NCBI RefSeq assembly: GCF_019308285.1
Contig: NZ_WWEM01000010.1
Span: 1 to 64,000 of the forward strand
DNA: 64,000 bases
Source of the DNA: Flavobacterium quisquiliarum
Lineage (GTDB): Bacteria; Bacteroidota; Bacteroidia; Flavobacteriales; Flavobacteriaceae
Reading direction: 5' to 3'
Positions 26,737-36,567 of this stretch are shown here, piece by piece. Made by a program: the position numbers and the translations under genes. Numbering within the stretch: the first letter of the stretch is position 1; each line of letters begins with the position of its first letter. A model generated the notes under the pieces. It ran no database searches, was not told where the DNA came from, and worked only from the letters and a program-made list of their open reading frames with translations.

Positions 26737-29700
26737 ATGAAGATAAAAAAATATATCTGGAGCATTTTAGCAGTCTTATGTCTGACATTTGGTGCTTATG
26801 CTCAGAAGCGTGTTACTGTGAGCGGTACAGTGAGGGATAACATGGGGCTTATTCCCGGCGCAACTATTATTGTAAAAAATGAAAATACCAATACCGTTAC
26901 CGATTTTGACGGTAAATTTAGTATTGCTGTTAATGACCCGGCAACAGCAGTTTTGATTGTCAAATTTATTGGTTTAACGGATGAGACGGTGGCCGTAAAA
27001 GGACGTACTTCAGGAATTACGGTTCAAATGAAAGAATCGAACAGCGAATTGAATGAAGTAGTAGTTATTGGTTACGGAACTCAAAAACGTAAAAACTTAA
27101 CAGGAGCCGTTGCCAGTATAAAAGGAACGGAACTGGCCAAAGTACCAACAGCAAACGTAGCCGAAGCTTTGACAGGAAGACTTCCGGGAGTTCAGGTTAC
27201 TACTGTTGATGGTTCGCCTGGAGCAGAGGTGAAAATTAGAATTCGTGGAGGAGGATCTATTACAGAAGATAATTCACCATTGATTTTAGTCGATGGATTT
27301 GAAGTTGCGAATCTAAATGATATTCCACCAACTGATATTGAATCGGTAGAAGTTTTAAAAGACGCGGCGTCAACAGCGGTTTACGGTGCGCGAGGAGCAA
27401 ACGGAGTTATTATAGTTACGACTAAAGTGCCAAAAGCAGGAAAAGTTCAGGTAAACATTCATAATTATACGCAAATTAAAACGCTTGCCAATCATTTGGA
27501 TGTAATGGATCCATATGAATTTGTGATGTTGCAGTATGAGAATGCGCGTAAAGGAAGTTCTAATCCAACCGGATTTTATAATCAATATGGAAAAGCTAAC
27601 GAATTATATATTTATAAAGGAAATAAAGGTATCGATTGGCAAGATGAAATTTTCGGAAGCAACCCAATTGCCAGATATACAGATATTAATGTGAACGGAG
27701 GAAGCGAAAAAACAAAATTCAAATTCACGTTTGTAAATCAGGATCAGCCGGGAGCTTTGGTAGGAACTGGAATGCGTCAGAATTATGTTTACCTGATTAT
27801 GAATACCAAGCTGACGGATAACCTTTTGTTTGAATATCAAACGCGTTTAACCAATCAGACTATTGACGGTTCTGGTACAGATGGCGTGAGTCTGCTTAGA
27901 GCTTTACGTGAAGCGCCAACAGGAGGTTTGGAAGATTATATGACTTTACCGGATGACAACACCTATTTTGATCCGGAAGATTATCAAACAAAACCTCGTT
28001 TTAACCCATTAGAAGAAGCAGAAAAAAATTACCGTAAACGTATTACGAGAATCTTCAATACACAAGGAGCCTTGACTTGGACAATCCAAAAAGGACTGAC
28101 ATTACGTTCTTCTTTTGGTTACGAATACAAATATGCAGAAGACGGACGTTTCTGGGGAACCGATACGCGTACTGCAACCGATAATAACAACTTGCCTGTA
28201 GTATATTGGTCCATGACACAATCGCCACGCTGGCAGTTGAATAACGTATTAAACTACGGATTCAAAGTAAAAGAGCGCCACGATTTTCAGTTGATGATCG
28301 GACAAGAGATCAAAGATCAGGAATCTAAGGCTAAATTTTATCGTTCCCGTTATTTCCCTGATGATATTTCGGGGCCAAAAGCTTTAGATAACTTGGCATT
28401 AGGAACTCCTTTTGATAATGGTTCATTGGCTGAATCTCCAAACAGAATCGCTTCCTTTTTCGGAAGAGCCAATTATGGTTACGATGATCGTTACTTATTT
28501 ACATTCACGGTTCGTACCGACGGTTCTACAAAATTCGGCCCTGATAATAGATGGGGCGTTTTCCCTGCGGGAGCTTTTGCGTGGAGAATTTCAAACGAAA
28601 GTTTCTTAAAAGAGAGTCAGACGGTTTCTAATCTTAAACTTCGTTTGAGTTATGGAGCTTCAGGAAATGACAGAATTAAAGCCGATTTATATGCGAAATA
28701 TTATGGTGTTTCCAGAGATCGTTCTATAGGCTGGGGAGAGCAAAATCAATATTATTATAATTTTTACAACAGTCAGTATCTGAACAATCCAAACGTAAAA
28801 TGGGAAACGACATATACAGCAAACGCAGGTCTTGATTTTGGTTTCTTCAAAGAAAGATTAACAGGAACACTTGATTTCTATTACAATAAAGTAAAAGATT
28901 TACTGGTGCCTTCTGATATTGCTTCAGTTTCGGGTTTTACCAAAATGATGACGAATGTTGGACAAACTTCTAATAAAGGAGTTGAATTGGCTCTTAACGG
29001 AAGTGTAATTAGAAAAAAAGACTTTCAGGTTGATCTGACTTTCAACATTGGTTACAACAAAAATAAAATTGACAAACTGGCAAGCGGAGAACAGGAATGG
29101 ATTTTAAGTTCAGGCTGGGCAGGAACTCAATTATTAAATGACGATGATTACCGTGCGTATGTCGGCGGAACAAAAGGTTTGATTTACGGTTTCGTAAATG
29201 ACGGATTCTATACAATGGATGATTTCGAATCTTTCGATGCTGTGACCAGAGTATGGAAACTAAAAGAAGGAGTTGCCAATTCGAAAAACCTTTCAGGTGA
29301 TCCGGTTCCAGGAAATGCTAAGTTTAAAAAATTAACTCCTCTTGACCCTTCTGATCCAAACAGCTATGTTATTGGGGATAAAGACAGAAAAGTGATTGGA
29401 GATACAAATCCTGATTTTTCTGGTGGATTTGGTGTTAATGCAGTTTGGAAGAACTTCGATTTAACAGCATTCTTCAATTTCATGTATGGTTTTGATGTGT
29501 ACAATGCCAACAAGATTATGATGACCTCTTTCTACTCCAATAACCAAAACAATTTTGGAATGGAAGTAGGACTGGATAAACGCTGGAGAAATTATGACGA
29601 CATGGGGAATGATCTTCGTTATTCTCCGGAATTATTAGCAAAACAAAACGAAAATGCTACGATGTGGAATCCGGTAAGTATTGGTCGTCCTATTGCGATG

Positions 29701-29958
29701 TCTTATGCTGTTGAAGATGGTTCTTTCTTAAGATTAAATACGTTGAGTATTGGTTACACCATTCCAAAACAGCAAAGTAAAGCAATTGGTTTAAGCCGAG
29801 TAAGATTGTATGCTACTGGAAGTAACTTGTTTGTTTGGACAAATTATTCAGGATATGATCCGGATATCAATTTAGAAACCGGTCTTACGCCAAATATAGA
29901 TTATAACGCTTATCCAAGAACACGTAATTACGCTTTTGGAGTACAGCTGTCATTTTAA
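26737..29958 (+). CDS. SusC/RagA-family TonB-dependent transporter of the pectin locus
   Basis: Outer-membrane importer of 1073 residues. Signal peptide 1-22 (TFGAYAQ), carboxypeptidase regulatory-like domain about 25-100 (VSGTVRDNMGLIPGATI), SusC signature VVVIGYGTQKRKNLTGAV, plug with KIRIRGGGSI and VEVLKDAASTAVYGARGANG, then the 22-strand barrel ending in the aromatic strand YAFGVQLSF. SusD follows after 21 bases. It differs clearly in sequence from the alginate SusC, as expected for a different substrate. Uptake of pectic oligosaccharides is inferred from the enzymes that follow. Confidence 0.94.
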   Translation: MKIKKYIWSILAVLCLTFGAYAQKRVTVSGTVRDNMGLIPGATIIVKNENTNTVTDFDGKFSIAVNDPATAVLIVKFIGLTDETVAVKGRTSGITVQMKESNSELNEVVVIGYGTQKRKNLTGAVASIKGTELAKVPTANVAEALTGRLPGVQVTTVDGSPGAEVKIRIRGGGSITEDNSPLILVDGFEVANLNDIPPTDIESVEVLKDAASTAVYGARGANGVIIVTTKVPKAGKVQVNIHNYTQIKTLANHLDVMDPYEFVMLQYENARKGSSNPTGFYNQYGKANELYIYKGNKGIDWQDEIFGSNPIARYTDINVNGGSEKTKFKFTFVNQDQPGALVGTGMRQNYVYLIMNTKLTDNLLFEYQTRLTNQTIDGSGTDGVSLLRALREAPTGGLEDYMTLPDDNTYFDPEDYQTKPRFNPLEEAEKNYRKRITRIFNTQGALTWTIQKGLTLRSSFGYEYKYAEDGRFWGTDTRTATDNNNLPVVYWSMTQSPRWQLNNVLNYGFKVKERHDFQLMIGQEIKDQESKAKFYRSRYFPDDISGPKALDNLALGTPFDNGSLAESPNRIASFFGRANYGYDDRYLFTFTVRTDGSTKFGPDNRWGVFPAGAFAWRISNESFLKESQTVSNLKLRLSYGASGNDRIKADLYAKYYGVSRDRSIGWGEQNQYYYNFYNSQYLNNPNVKWETTYTANAGLDFGFFKERLTGTLDFYYNKVKDLLVPSDIASVSGFTKMMTNVGQTSNKGVELALNGSVIRKKDFQVDLTFNIGYNKNKIDKLASGEQEWILSSGWAGTQLLNDDDYRAYVGGTKGLIYGFVNDGFYTMDDFESFDAVTRVWKLKEGVANSKNLSGDPVPGNAKFKKLTPLDPSDPNSYVIGDKDRKVIGDTNPDFSGGFGVNAVWKNFDLTAFFNFMYGFDVYNANKIMMTSFYSNNQNNFGMEVGLDKRWRNYDDMGNDLRYSPELLAKQNENATMWNPVSIGRPIAMSYAVEDGSFLRLNTLSIGYTIPKQQSKAIGLSRVRLYATGSNLFVWTNYSGYDPDINLETGLTPNIDYNAYPRTRNYAFGVQLSF

Positions 29959-29979
29959 TTAAACGAATTAAATCACAAA

Positions 29980-31875
29980 ATGATGAAAAATATAGTATTA
30001 AGTTTTCTGTTAATCTTTGCACTGACTTTTACAGCGTGTGAAGAGTACTTAGATGTACAGCCCGGATCAGGTTTTACTCAGGCAGAAGTTTTTAAATCAG
30101 AAAAAGACATACAGTCTGCTGTTGCAGGAGTTTATACCCTAATGCTTGCAGAAGATGCCTATTCCAATCGTATAGCTTTTGTTTTTAATACCAATACCGA
30201 TGTAGAAATGGCTGGTGTTTCGACAAATACAGTAAACGGAAATGGTTCAGATATTGCCTGTTATGACCCAAAACCATATTGGACAACTTTAAACTCAACC
30301 TGGAGTGCCATGTATAAAATTATCAATATGGCGAATGATGTTATTGAAGGAATCGAAAGTTCAGATTTGTACAAAACAGACCCGAAAACACAGCCTTCTA
30401 ACGTAATGCAGATGTATGGTGAAGTAAAAACTATTCGTGCAATGGTTTATCTGGATATGATTCGTATCTGGGGAGATGTTGTTTTTAGAACTAAATCTTC
30501 AACAGGAGATGAGAATTTTGCTGTGGGAGTTACCGACAGAAATACCATTTTAGAATTCCTTATTGACGATTTAAAATCAGTTGAACCTTTGATGAAAAAT
30601 GCCAGCGAATTAGATTATGGCGTAGAACGTGCTTCAAGAAGTTTCAATCAGGGATTGATTGGTTTACTGGCTCTTACTCGTGGTGGATGGACACTTCGCC
30701 CGGACGAAAATAATCCAGCGAACATTGGTCATATGGAAAGAGGAAAAAACTATGAACAGTATTATGATATCGCAATCCAGTATTTAGACAAAGTAATTCA
30801 GGGCAAACAACACGATTTAAAATTAGGTTTCAGAGAATTCTGGATCAAACAAAACAATTGGGAAACTCCGGTTAATGATGATGTGATTTTCTCTATCGCC
30901 ATGTTGAAAAACTCTTCCGGAGAATATGGTTATTTAGCCGGAATTCCTATTGCGTCCGGGAATCATCCTTATGGATCAGCTTCTGGAAATCTAAGTTTAT
31001 GCGGTGAATATCTTTTTTCATTTGATAATAAAGATTTAAGGAGAGATGTTACTTGTGCTCCTTATGGTTACGACCTAAATTTAAATCAGGAAATGCGTTT
31101 GGGGATAGCTCGTTTAGCCGTTGGAAAATGGTCTAAATTATACATGACCAGTCCTTTAGGGGGCACTAGCGAAAAAGGAACGGGAGTCAATTATTCCTGG
31201 ATGCGTTTTGCCGATGTATTGTTAATGTATGCCGAAGCTGTAAACGAACGTTTTGGCCCGCGCGAAGATGCCAAAGAATGTCTAAGACGTGTAAGAAGAA
31301 GAGCTTTCGCGCAAGCCGATTGGGGAGCTAAAGTGGATAATTATGTAAACGCTCAATCTTCACCAGAATTATTCTTTAAAGCCATTATGGACGAACGTAA
31401 ATGGGAATTTGGAGGAGAAAGCAAACGTAAATTCGATTTAGCACGCTGGAATAAATACAGTGAAGTGGTTTACAACCAGTATTACAAATTATTCAACTGG
31501 GGACGTGTTGCGAATGGAGCGTATGTTCCGGGAATCGATCAGGTTCCGGGGAATGTCTACTATAAATTGGTTACAGATCCTGCTAACTCAAGCAGAAAAA
31601 TTCTGGATATACAGGGAATTAATCAAATCCTGACGGCAAATCCTGCTGGTTATACTGTACATCCTTTCGCGATAAGCTGGTATTCCTTAAATAATGATAC
31701 GGCGAGTTACGAACCGATAAATGAGATCAAATGGAGTTTTAGAGGATTTATAAATTATAACAATTCGTCATCGGTTTCACCAAATAATCCGTTGCGTTAT
31801 TTATGTCCTTATCCATCAAAAGTGATTACAGATCATCGTGGAGCCATTCAAAATTATTATGGTTTTAATTTTTAA
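29980..31875 (+). CDS. SusD/RagB-family glycan-binding lipoprotein of the pectin locus
   Basis: Surface lipoprotein partner of the preceding SusC. SPII signal MMKNIVLSFLLIFALTFTAC with Cys20. The 631 residues are longer than the typical 500-550, with extra loops in the C-terminal half. Family landmarks are YLDVQPGSGFTQAEVFKSEKDI at the N-terminus, EVKTIRAMVYLDMIRIWGDV (about 146-165), SWMRFADVLLMYAEAVNERFG and ERKWEFGGESKRKFDLARW. It probably binds pectin fragments. The next gene starts 11 bases after the stop, indicating one transcript. Confidence 0.93.
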   Translation: MMKNIVLSFLLIFALTFTACEEYLDVQPGSGFTQAEVFKSEKDIQSAVAGVYTLMLAEDAYSNRIAFVFNTNTDVEMAGVSTNTVNGNGSDIACYDPKPYWTTLNSTWSAMYKIINMANDVIEGIESSDLYKTDPKTQPSNVMQMYGEVKTIRAMVYLDMIRIWGDVVFRTKSSTGDENFAVGVTDRNTILEFLIDDLKSVEPLMKNASELDYGVERASRSFNQGLIGLLALTRGGWTLRPDENNPANIGHMERGKNYEQYYDIAIQYLDKVIQGKQHDLKLGFREFWIKQNNWETPVNDDVIFSIAMLKNSSGEYGYLAGIPIASGNHPYGSASGNLSLCGEYLFSFDNKDLRRDVTCAPYGYDLNLNQEMRLGIARLAVGKWSKLYMTSPLGGTSEKGTGVNYSWMRFADVLLMYAEAVNERFGPREDAKECLRRVRRRAFAQADWGAKVDNYVNAQSSPELFFKAIMDERKWEFGGESKRKFDLARWNKYSEVVYNQYYKLFNWGRVANGAYVPGIDQVPGNVYYKLVTDPANSSRKILDIQGINQILTANPAGYTVHPFAISWYSLNNDTASYEPINEIKWSFRGFINYNNSSSVSPNNPLRYLCPYPSKVITDHRGAIQNYYGFNF

Positions 31876-31886
31876 TTGAATCAATC

Positions 31887-33536
31887 ATGAAAAATTCAAA
31901 AAAACTAATTTACATTTTATCCCTTATCGGATTAATTGTTTTTGGAGAAATACTAAAATCCTGCGACAATGATGAATTTCGCTATAAACCTGTGGAAGAT
32001 TTATTTCAGCCAAAATTTGTGCTAGCAGCGCCTTTGGTAAAAAGTAATTCAATTGCTGTGGTTTGGTACAAAGTAAACGACGCGGCGTCTTATACAGTAG
32101 AATTACATTTAGACAATTATTACAAAAGTTTGTACAAATCGTACACCACGACAGATACGCAGATTTTAATGGATGATATTCCGTATAAAACCCAGTTTTA
32201 TATCAGAGTAAGATCGAATCATGTAAACGGAGCACACAATTCGCAATGGGCTTATACAAACGCCCTGACAGAAGATCGCCCGCCTTTTGATCCTATTTTA
32301 AATGCTGTCGAAAGAGTAAATATTACGGAAACAGATGTTACAGTAACTTGGGCGGTTTCTTCAAAAAATCCTGTAGACAGTATTTCGGTACAGCCGGCAC
32401 AGTCATTAGAACTTCCAGCTATCGGACGAAAATTAACTGCGGATGAAATATCTAAAGGAGAAGCAACAGTTACCGGTTTAGAAAAGAATACTTTATACAA
32501 CTTAAACATTTTCGATAATATTAAACCGAGACGTTATGACAAACCATACAATCAGGTTTCTTTCCGTTCTGCCGGGCCTTCAGCTTCTACTATTATTGTG
32601 GCAAAAGGAGATGATTTAGATGCTATTTTGAGAACCAATAATGATGACCCAACTATTCCCGAAGGAACAGAATATTTCTTAGAAGCGGGTTCGTTGTTTA
32701 AAATTACGCCGTTTACCATCTCCAAAGGATTTAAACTGACAGGAGGAACTCAGGGAGAACGTCCTCAGATTGAAATGAACGGAAACTGGAATATTGCCGA
32801 AGGTTCTTATTTGTCTTCTTTAGCATTTGAGAATATTCGCTTCTATCAAACCATTGATGCAAGTTATTTCTTTAACAGTGGAACGGCTTGGAAAATTGAT
32901 CAGATTACTTTCTATAACTGTGTTTTCAATTATTTCAAACGTGGTTTCTGGAGACATCAGGGGAATGGTAAATACAAAGAAATCGGAAATTTTGATATGA
33001 GTTATTGCACATTCGATCAGGTTGGAGGACACACTGGGCCTTACGGAACATTTGCCTTTGGTTCTGCCGGAGCTGATAATGTGAAAAAAGCGGTTTTCTC
33101 CAATTGTACTTTCATGAGAGATTATTATCAGACAACAGATCAAAACCGAAACTTCAAAAACCTTTGGGATTACGGTACATCGGCTTATCCAATTCATTTA
33201 GAATATCAGAATATTACGATTTACGATTATGCTTATAACAGAGCGTTAATCAATATTCCGTCTGCTGTAGGATCTACGTTGATCTTTAAAAATGTATTAT
33301 TAGCTTCTGCCTGCGGAAAAGTGATTCAGGCCATTGGAGCCAATACAACAAGTACATACGGCAATAATTATACAACAACAAATTATCTGTTAGGAGCTTC
33401 TGCTATTCAAGGAACAGAATTAGGAGTCAGTGCACAGAATTTATTTGTCGATCCGGCAAATGGAAATCTGATGATTAAAGATTCTAATTCTCCAATTGTG
33501 ACCAACAGAGTAGGAGATACAAGATGGTTACCATAA
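31887..33536 (+). CDS. Surface lipoprotein with FN3 and DUF4957/DUF5123-like beta-helix
   Basis: Lipoprotein of 549 residues with lipobox LKSC (Cys26). Two fibronectin III-like domains (about 40-130 and 130-225) are followed by a right-handed beta-helix reminiscent of DUF4957 and DUF5123 (about 235-549), including GDDLDAILRTNNDDPTIPEG and LFVDPANGNLMIKDSNSPI. Such proteins recur after SusD in pectin loci and are thought to bind glycan at the surface. No lyase catalytic residues are evident, so I call it a binding protein. A related helix occurs inside the giant protein at 41646, where the segment ends similarly in GDPRWL. Confidence 0.8.
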   Translation: MKNSKKLIYILSLIGLIVFGEILKSCDNDEFRYKPVEDLFQPKFVLAAPLVKSNSIAVVWYKVNDAASYTVELHLDNYYKSLYKSYTTTDTQILMDDIPYKTQFYIRVRSNHVNGAHNSQWAYTNALTEDRPPFDPILNAVERVNITETDVTVTWAVSSKNPVDSISVQPAQSLELPAIGRKLTADEISKGEATVTGLEKNTLYNLNIFDNIKPRRYDKPYNQVSFRSAGPSASTIIVAKGDDLDAILRTNNDDPTIPEGTEYFLEAGSLFKITPFTISKGFKLTGGTQGERPQIEMNGNWNIAEGSYLSSLAFENIRFYQTIDASYFFNSGTAWKIDQITFYNCVFNYFKRGFWRHQGNGKYKEIGNFDMSYCTFDQVGGHTGPYGTFAFGSAGADNVKKAVFSNCTFMRDYYQTTDQNRNFKNLWDYGTSAYPIHLEYQNITIYDYAYNRALINIPSAVGSTLIFKNVLLASACGKVIQAIGANTTSTYGNNYTTTNYLLGASAIQGTELGVSAQNLFVDPANGNLMIKDSNSPIVTNRVGDTRWLP

Positions 33537-33561
33537 ATTTTGTTAATTAAGTTAAGTGGTT

Positions 33562-33610
33562 TCAGTACTCAGGAAGTATCCTTGTGGTTGGGGATACTTC
33601 TATGTACTGA
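33562..33610 (+). terminator. Hairpin between the SusCD operon and the GH43 gene
   Basis: TCAGTAC...GTACTGA encloses a second stem GAAGTATCC (33573-33581) / GGATACTTC (33592-33600). No strong T run follows, so it may attenuate or stabilise transcript ends rather than stop transcription fully. Confidence 0.5.
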
Positions 33611-33692
33611 TTTAATTAATGAAAAGAACTGAGATGGTCTAAATACCAAAAATGTTTTTAGATCAATGAATTATTTATAAAAAGGAATACGA

Positions 33693-35336
33693 ATGAAAAT
33701 CAAACAATTACTGTTGTCTTTAGCCTTATTAGGATATCTAGGAGCAGGAGCGCAAGGCTGGAATGCCGATTTAGGAAATGGAAAATATAAGAATCCTATT
33801 TTACATGTAGATTACTCTGACCCGGATGTATGTGCTGGTAAAGATGGATATTATATGACCGCTTCAAGTTTTAACAGCATTCCCGGACTTCCGATTCTTC
33901 ATTCAAATGATCTGGTTAATTGGGAGTTAGTTGGATATGCGTTGCAGGAGCAAATTCCCGTTGAGCATTATCGTACCGTTCGTCATGGTGATGGCGTTTG
34001 GGCGCCTTCCATTCGTTATCATGAAGGTGAATATTATATCTATTGGGGAGATCCTGATTTTGGCATTTATATGGTTAAAACCAAAGATCCAGCAGGAACT
34101 TGGGAGAAACCCGTATTAGTAAAAGAAGCCAAAGGAATAATCGATACTTGTCCGTTTTGGGATGAAAACGGGAAAGCCTATTTGTCTTATGCTTTTGCGG
34201 GAAGTCGTGCGAATGTAAAAACAGTTTTAATGCTCTCAGAAATGGCATTCGATGGTACAAAATTAATTAGCAATCCAGCATTGGTTTTTGACGGGCATAA
34301 GGGACACACTACGGTAGAAGGTTCTAAAATGTACAAACGCGACGGTTATTATTGGCTGATGGCTCCAGCAGGAGGTGTAAAACCGGGATGGCAGTTAGCG
34401 ATGCGTTCTAAAAATGTCTGGGGACCTTATGAATTCAAAGTCGTATTGCATCAGGGAGACACTCCAATGAACGGCCCTCATCAGGGCGGTTATGTAGAAA
34501 CACCAAATGGTGACGGATGGTTTATCCATTTTCAGGATAGATGGGCTTATGGTCGAGTGGTAAATCTACAGCCTGTAACATGGAAAGACAATTGGCCAAT
34601 TATGGGAATTGATTCGAATAAAGATGGAATCGGCGAACCTGTTTTAGAATGGACAAAACCGAATGTAGGTAAAAGTTATCCTGCAACGCCTTTAGTGACT
34701 TCAGATGAATTCAATGGTCATCAATTGGGGTTACAATGGCAATGGCAGGCGAATCTGGATCCTGCAAAACACTGGGGATGGTCTTCGGCTAATTTGGGTT
34801 TTATGCGTTTGAATTGTGTTCCGAGAGAAGATAATGTAAAAACAATGTGGATGATGCCGAATCTTTTATTACAGAAATTCCCCGGAGCAAATTTTACTTC
34901 AACCACAAAACTAACATTTGAAAATAATCCCGAAGCAGGAATCAGCAATTCTGGTTTGATTGTCTTTGGAGAAGATTACGCTTATATCGCTATTGAACAG
35001 GATAAAACTGGATATTTAAATTTAGTTCAGCGTTCCCTGAAAAATGCCCGTACTTCTAAAGAAGGCGAAAAAGAAATTGCTGTAATCCCTATTAACAAAA
35101 AAGAGGTGTATTTGCGTGCCAAAGTAGAAATGATTCAGAACAAGGAACCCTTTGATGCCAGAGTTACTTTTTATTACAGTCTGGATGGTAAGAGTTTCAA
35201 AAAGTTAGGAGAATCGTTTAAGCCAAGCGCAGGAAGATGGGTTGGTGCTAAAATTGGACTTTTTGCTTCGGGAACAAAAGCGATTAACGACAGCAGTTAT
35301 GCCGATTATGATTGGTTTAGAATAGAAGAAAACTAA
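33693..35336 (+). CDS. GH43 glycoside hydrolase (arabinofuranosidase/xylosidase type)
   Basis: Exo-acting enzyme of 547 residues that would trim arabinan or related side chains of pectin. Signal peptide 1-20 (YLGAGAQ). The five-bladed propeller (about 30-330) carries the catalytic base Asp43 (YSDPDV), the pKa modulator Asp151 (IIDTCPFWD) and the general acid Glu209 (TTVEGSKMY). A beta-sandwich (about 345-547) of the GH43 C-terminal type follows and starts SDEFNGHQLGLQWQW. It is followed after 6 bases by GH105, so they are co-transcribed. Arabinose versus xylose specificity cannot be read from sequence. Confidence 0.9.
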   Translation: MKIKQLLLSLALLGYLGAGAQGWNADLGNGKYKNPILHVDYSDPDVCAGKDGYYMTASSFNSIPGLPILHSNDLVNWELVGYALQEQIPVEHYRTVRHGDGVWAPSIRYHEGEYYIYWGDPDFGIYMVKTKDPAGTWEKPVLVKEAKGIIDTCPFWDENGKAYLSYAFAGSRANVKTVLMLSEMAFDGTKLISNPALVFDGHKGHTTVEGSKMYKRDGYYWLMAPAGGVKPGWQLAMRSKNVWGPYEFKVVLHQGDTPMNGPHQGGYVETPNGDGWFIHFQDRWAYGRVVNLQPVTWKDNWPIMGIDSNKDGIGEPVLEWTKPNVGKSYPATPLVTSDEFNGHQLGLQWQWQANLDPAKHWGWSSANLGFMRLNCVPREDNVKTMWMMPNLLLQKFPGANFTSTTKLTFENNPEAGISNSGLIVFGEDYAYIAIEQDKTGYLNLVQRSLKNARTSKEGEKEIAVIPINKKEVYLRAKVEMIQNKEPFDARVTFYYSLDGKSFKKLGESFKPSAGRWVGAKIGLFASGTKAINDSSYADYDWFRIEEN

Positions 35337-35342
35337 TAAATT

Positions 35343-36545
35343 ATGATATATAAAATAAAATACTGCTTTCTCGTTTTGTTGGTTCATTTGGTTTCGTTTG
35401 GTCAATCCCAAATAACACCAATTGAATGGGCTAAAAAAATGGCAGATTCTGATCAAAAAAGAGTTCCAAATCCGGTTTATCTGGATGGCGTGAAATTTCC
35501 AAAATGGAATTATACCAATGGTTTGGTAACGCTTGCCAATCAGCAGTTATATGATTATACTAAAGAACAGAAATATTGGGATTACGGACTTTCGTATGCC
35601 GAACAGCTTATTGATAAAGATGGAAAAATTGGCGGAGGCTATGAACTCGATAAATACAGTTTGGATTTAATCAATTCAGGGAAAATACTTTTTGAGATTT
35701 ATAATAAAACCAAAGACGAGCGCTATAAAATAGCAATGGAAATGCTTCACAAACAGCTCGAAGGTCATCCAAGAAATTCAGACGGCGGTTATTGGCACAA
35801 AAAAAGTTATCCGTGGCAAATGTGGCTCGACGGTGTTTATATGGCAGATCCTTTTTCGGCACAATATGGTTCAGTTTTTAATGATTTGAAAGCGATTGAT
35901 GATGCCATTTTGCAGGCAGAATTAATTCATAAACATACTTATGAACCTAGAACAGGCTTAAACTTTCATGGTTATGATGAAAAGAAAGTTCAGTTTTGGG
36001 CGAATAAAACTACTGGAACTTCTTCGCACGTTTGGGGACGTGCGCAAGGCTGGTATTGTATGGCATTGGTTGATATTTTAGATTTTGTGACGGAGAATCA
36101 TCCGAAACGAAAAGCGTTAATCCAAATTCTTCAAAAGGTTTATGGTGCTGTTTTAAAAGCGCAGGATTCTAAAACAGGCGTTTGGTGGCAGGTTATGGAT
36201 CAGCCGGGACGAAAAGGAAATTATCTCGAATCGACCTGTTCTACCATGTTTGTTTATTCATTTACGAAAGCTTATAACAAAGGTTATGTAGACAAAAAGT
36301 TTTTGAAATCAGCACAAAAAGGTTTTAAAGGAATCTTGAAAGAATTCATCAAAGAAAATTCAGACAAAACCATTTCAATTACAAAATGCTGTGCGGTTGC
36401 TGGATTAGGAGGTAAAAATCCGCAGGATCGTGATGGTTCATTTGACTATTATATTTCAGAACCCATTAGAGAGGATGATGCAAAAGCGGTTGGGCCTTTT
36501 ATTATGGCGGGTATCGAACTGCAAAAAACTTTAGACAAAAAATAA
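35343..36545 (+). CDS. GH105 unsaturated galacturonyl/rhamnogalacturonyl hydrolase
   Basis: Removes the 4,5-unsaturated galacturonic acid that pectin or rhamnogalacturonan lyases leave at the non-reducing end. A signal peptide (1-20, VSFGQ) puts it in the periplasm. The 400-residue alpha6/alpha6 barrel contains WLDGVYMADPF with the catalytic Asp163, RAQGWYCMALVDIL and GNYLESTCSTMFVYSF, all GH105 landmarks. The product is the substrate of KdgF, whose gene lies in the alginate locus at 7623. It sits between GH43 and GH28 with gaps of 6 and 22 bases. Confidence 0.9.
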   Translation: MIYKIKYCFLVLLVHLVSFGQSQITPIEWAKKMADSDQKRVPNPVYLDGVKFPKWNYTNGLVTLANQQLYDYTKEQKYWDYGLSYAEQLIDKDGKIGGGYELDKYSLDLINSGKILFEIYNKTKDERYKIAMEMLHKQLEGHPRNSDGGYWHKKSYPWQMWLDGVYMADPFSAQYGSVFNDLKAIDDAILQAELIHKHTYEPRTGLNFHGYDEKKVQFWANKTTGTSSHVWGRAQGWYCMALVDILDFVTENHPKRKALIQILQKVYGAVLKAQDSKTGVWWQVMDQPGRKGNYLESTCSTMFVYSFTKAYNKGYVDKKFLKSAQKGFKGILKEFIKENSDKTISITKCCAVAGLGGKNPQDRDGSFDYYISEPIREDDAKAVGPFIMAGIELQKTLDKK

Positions 36546-36567
36546 TGTTTCCCAAACCACAATAGTT

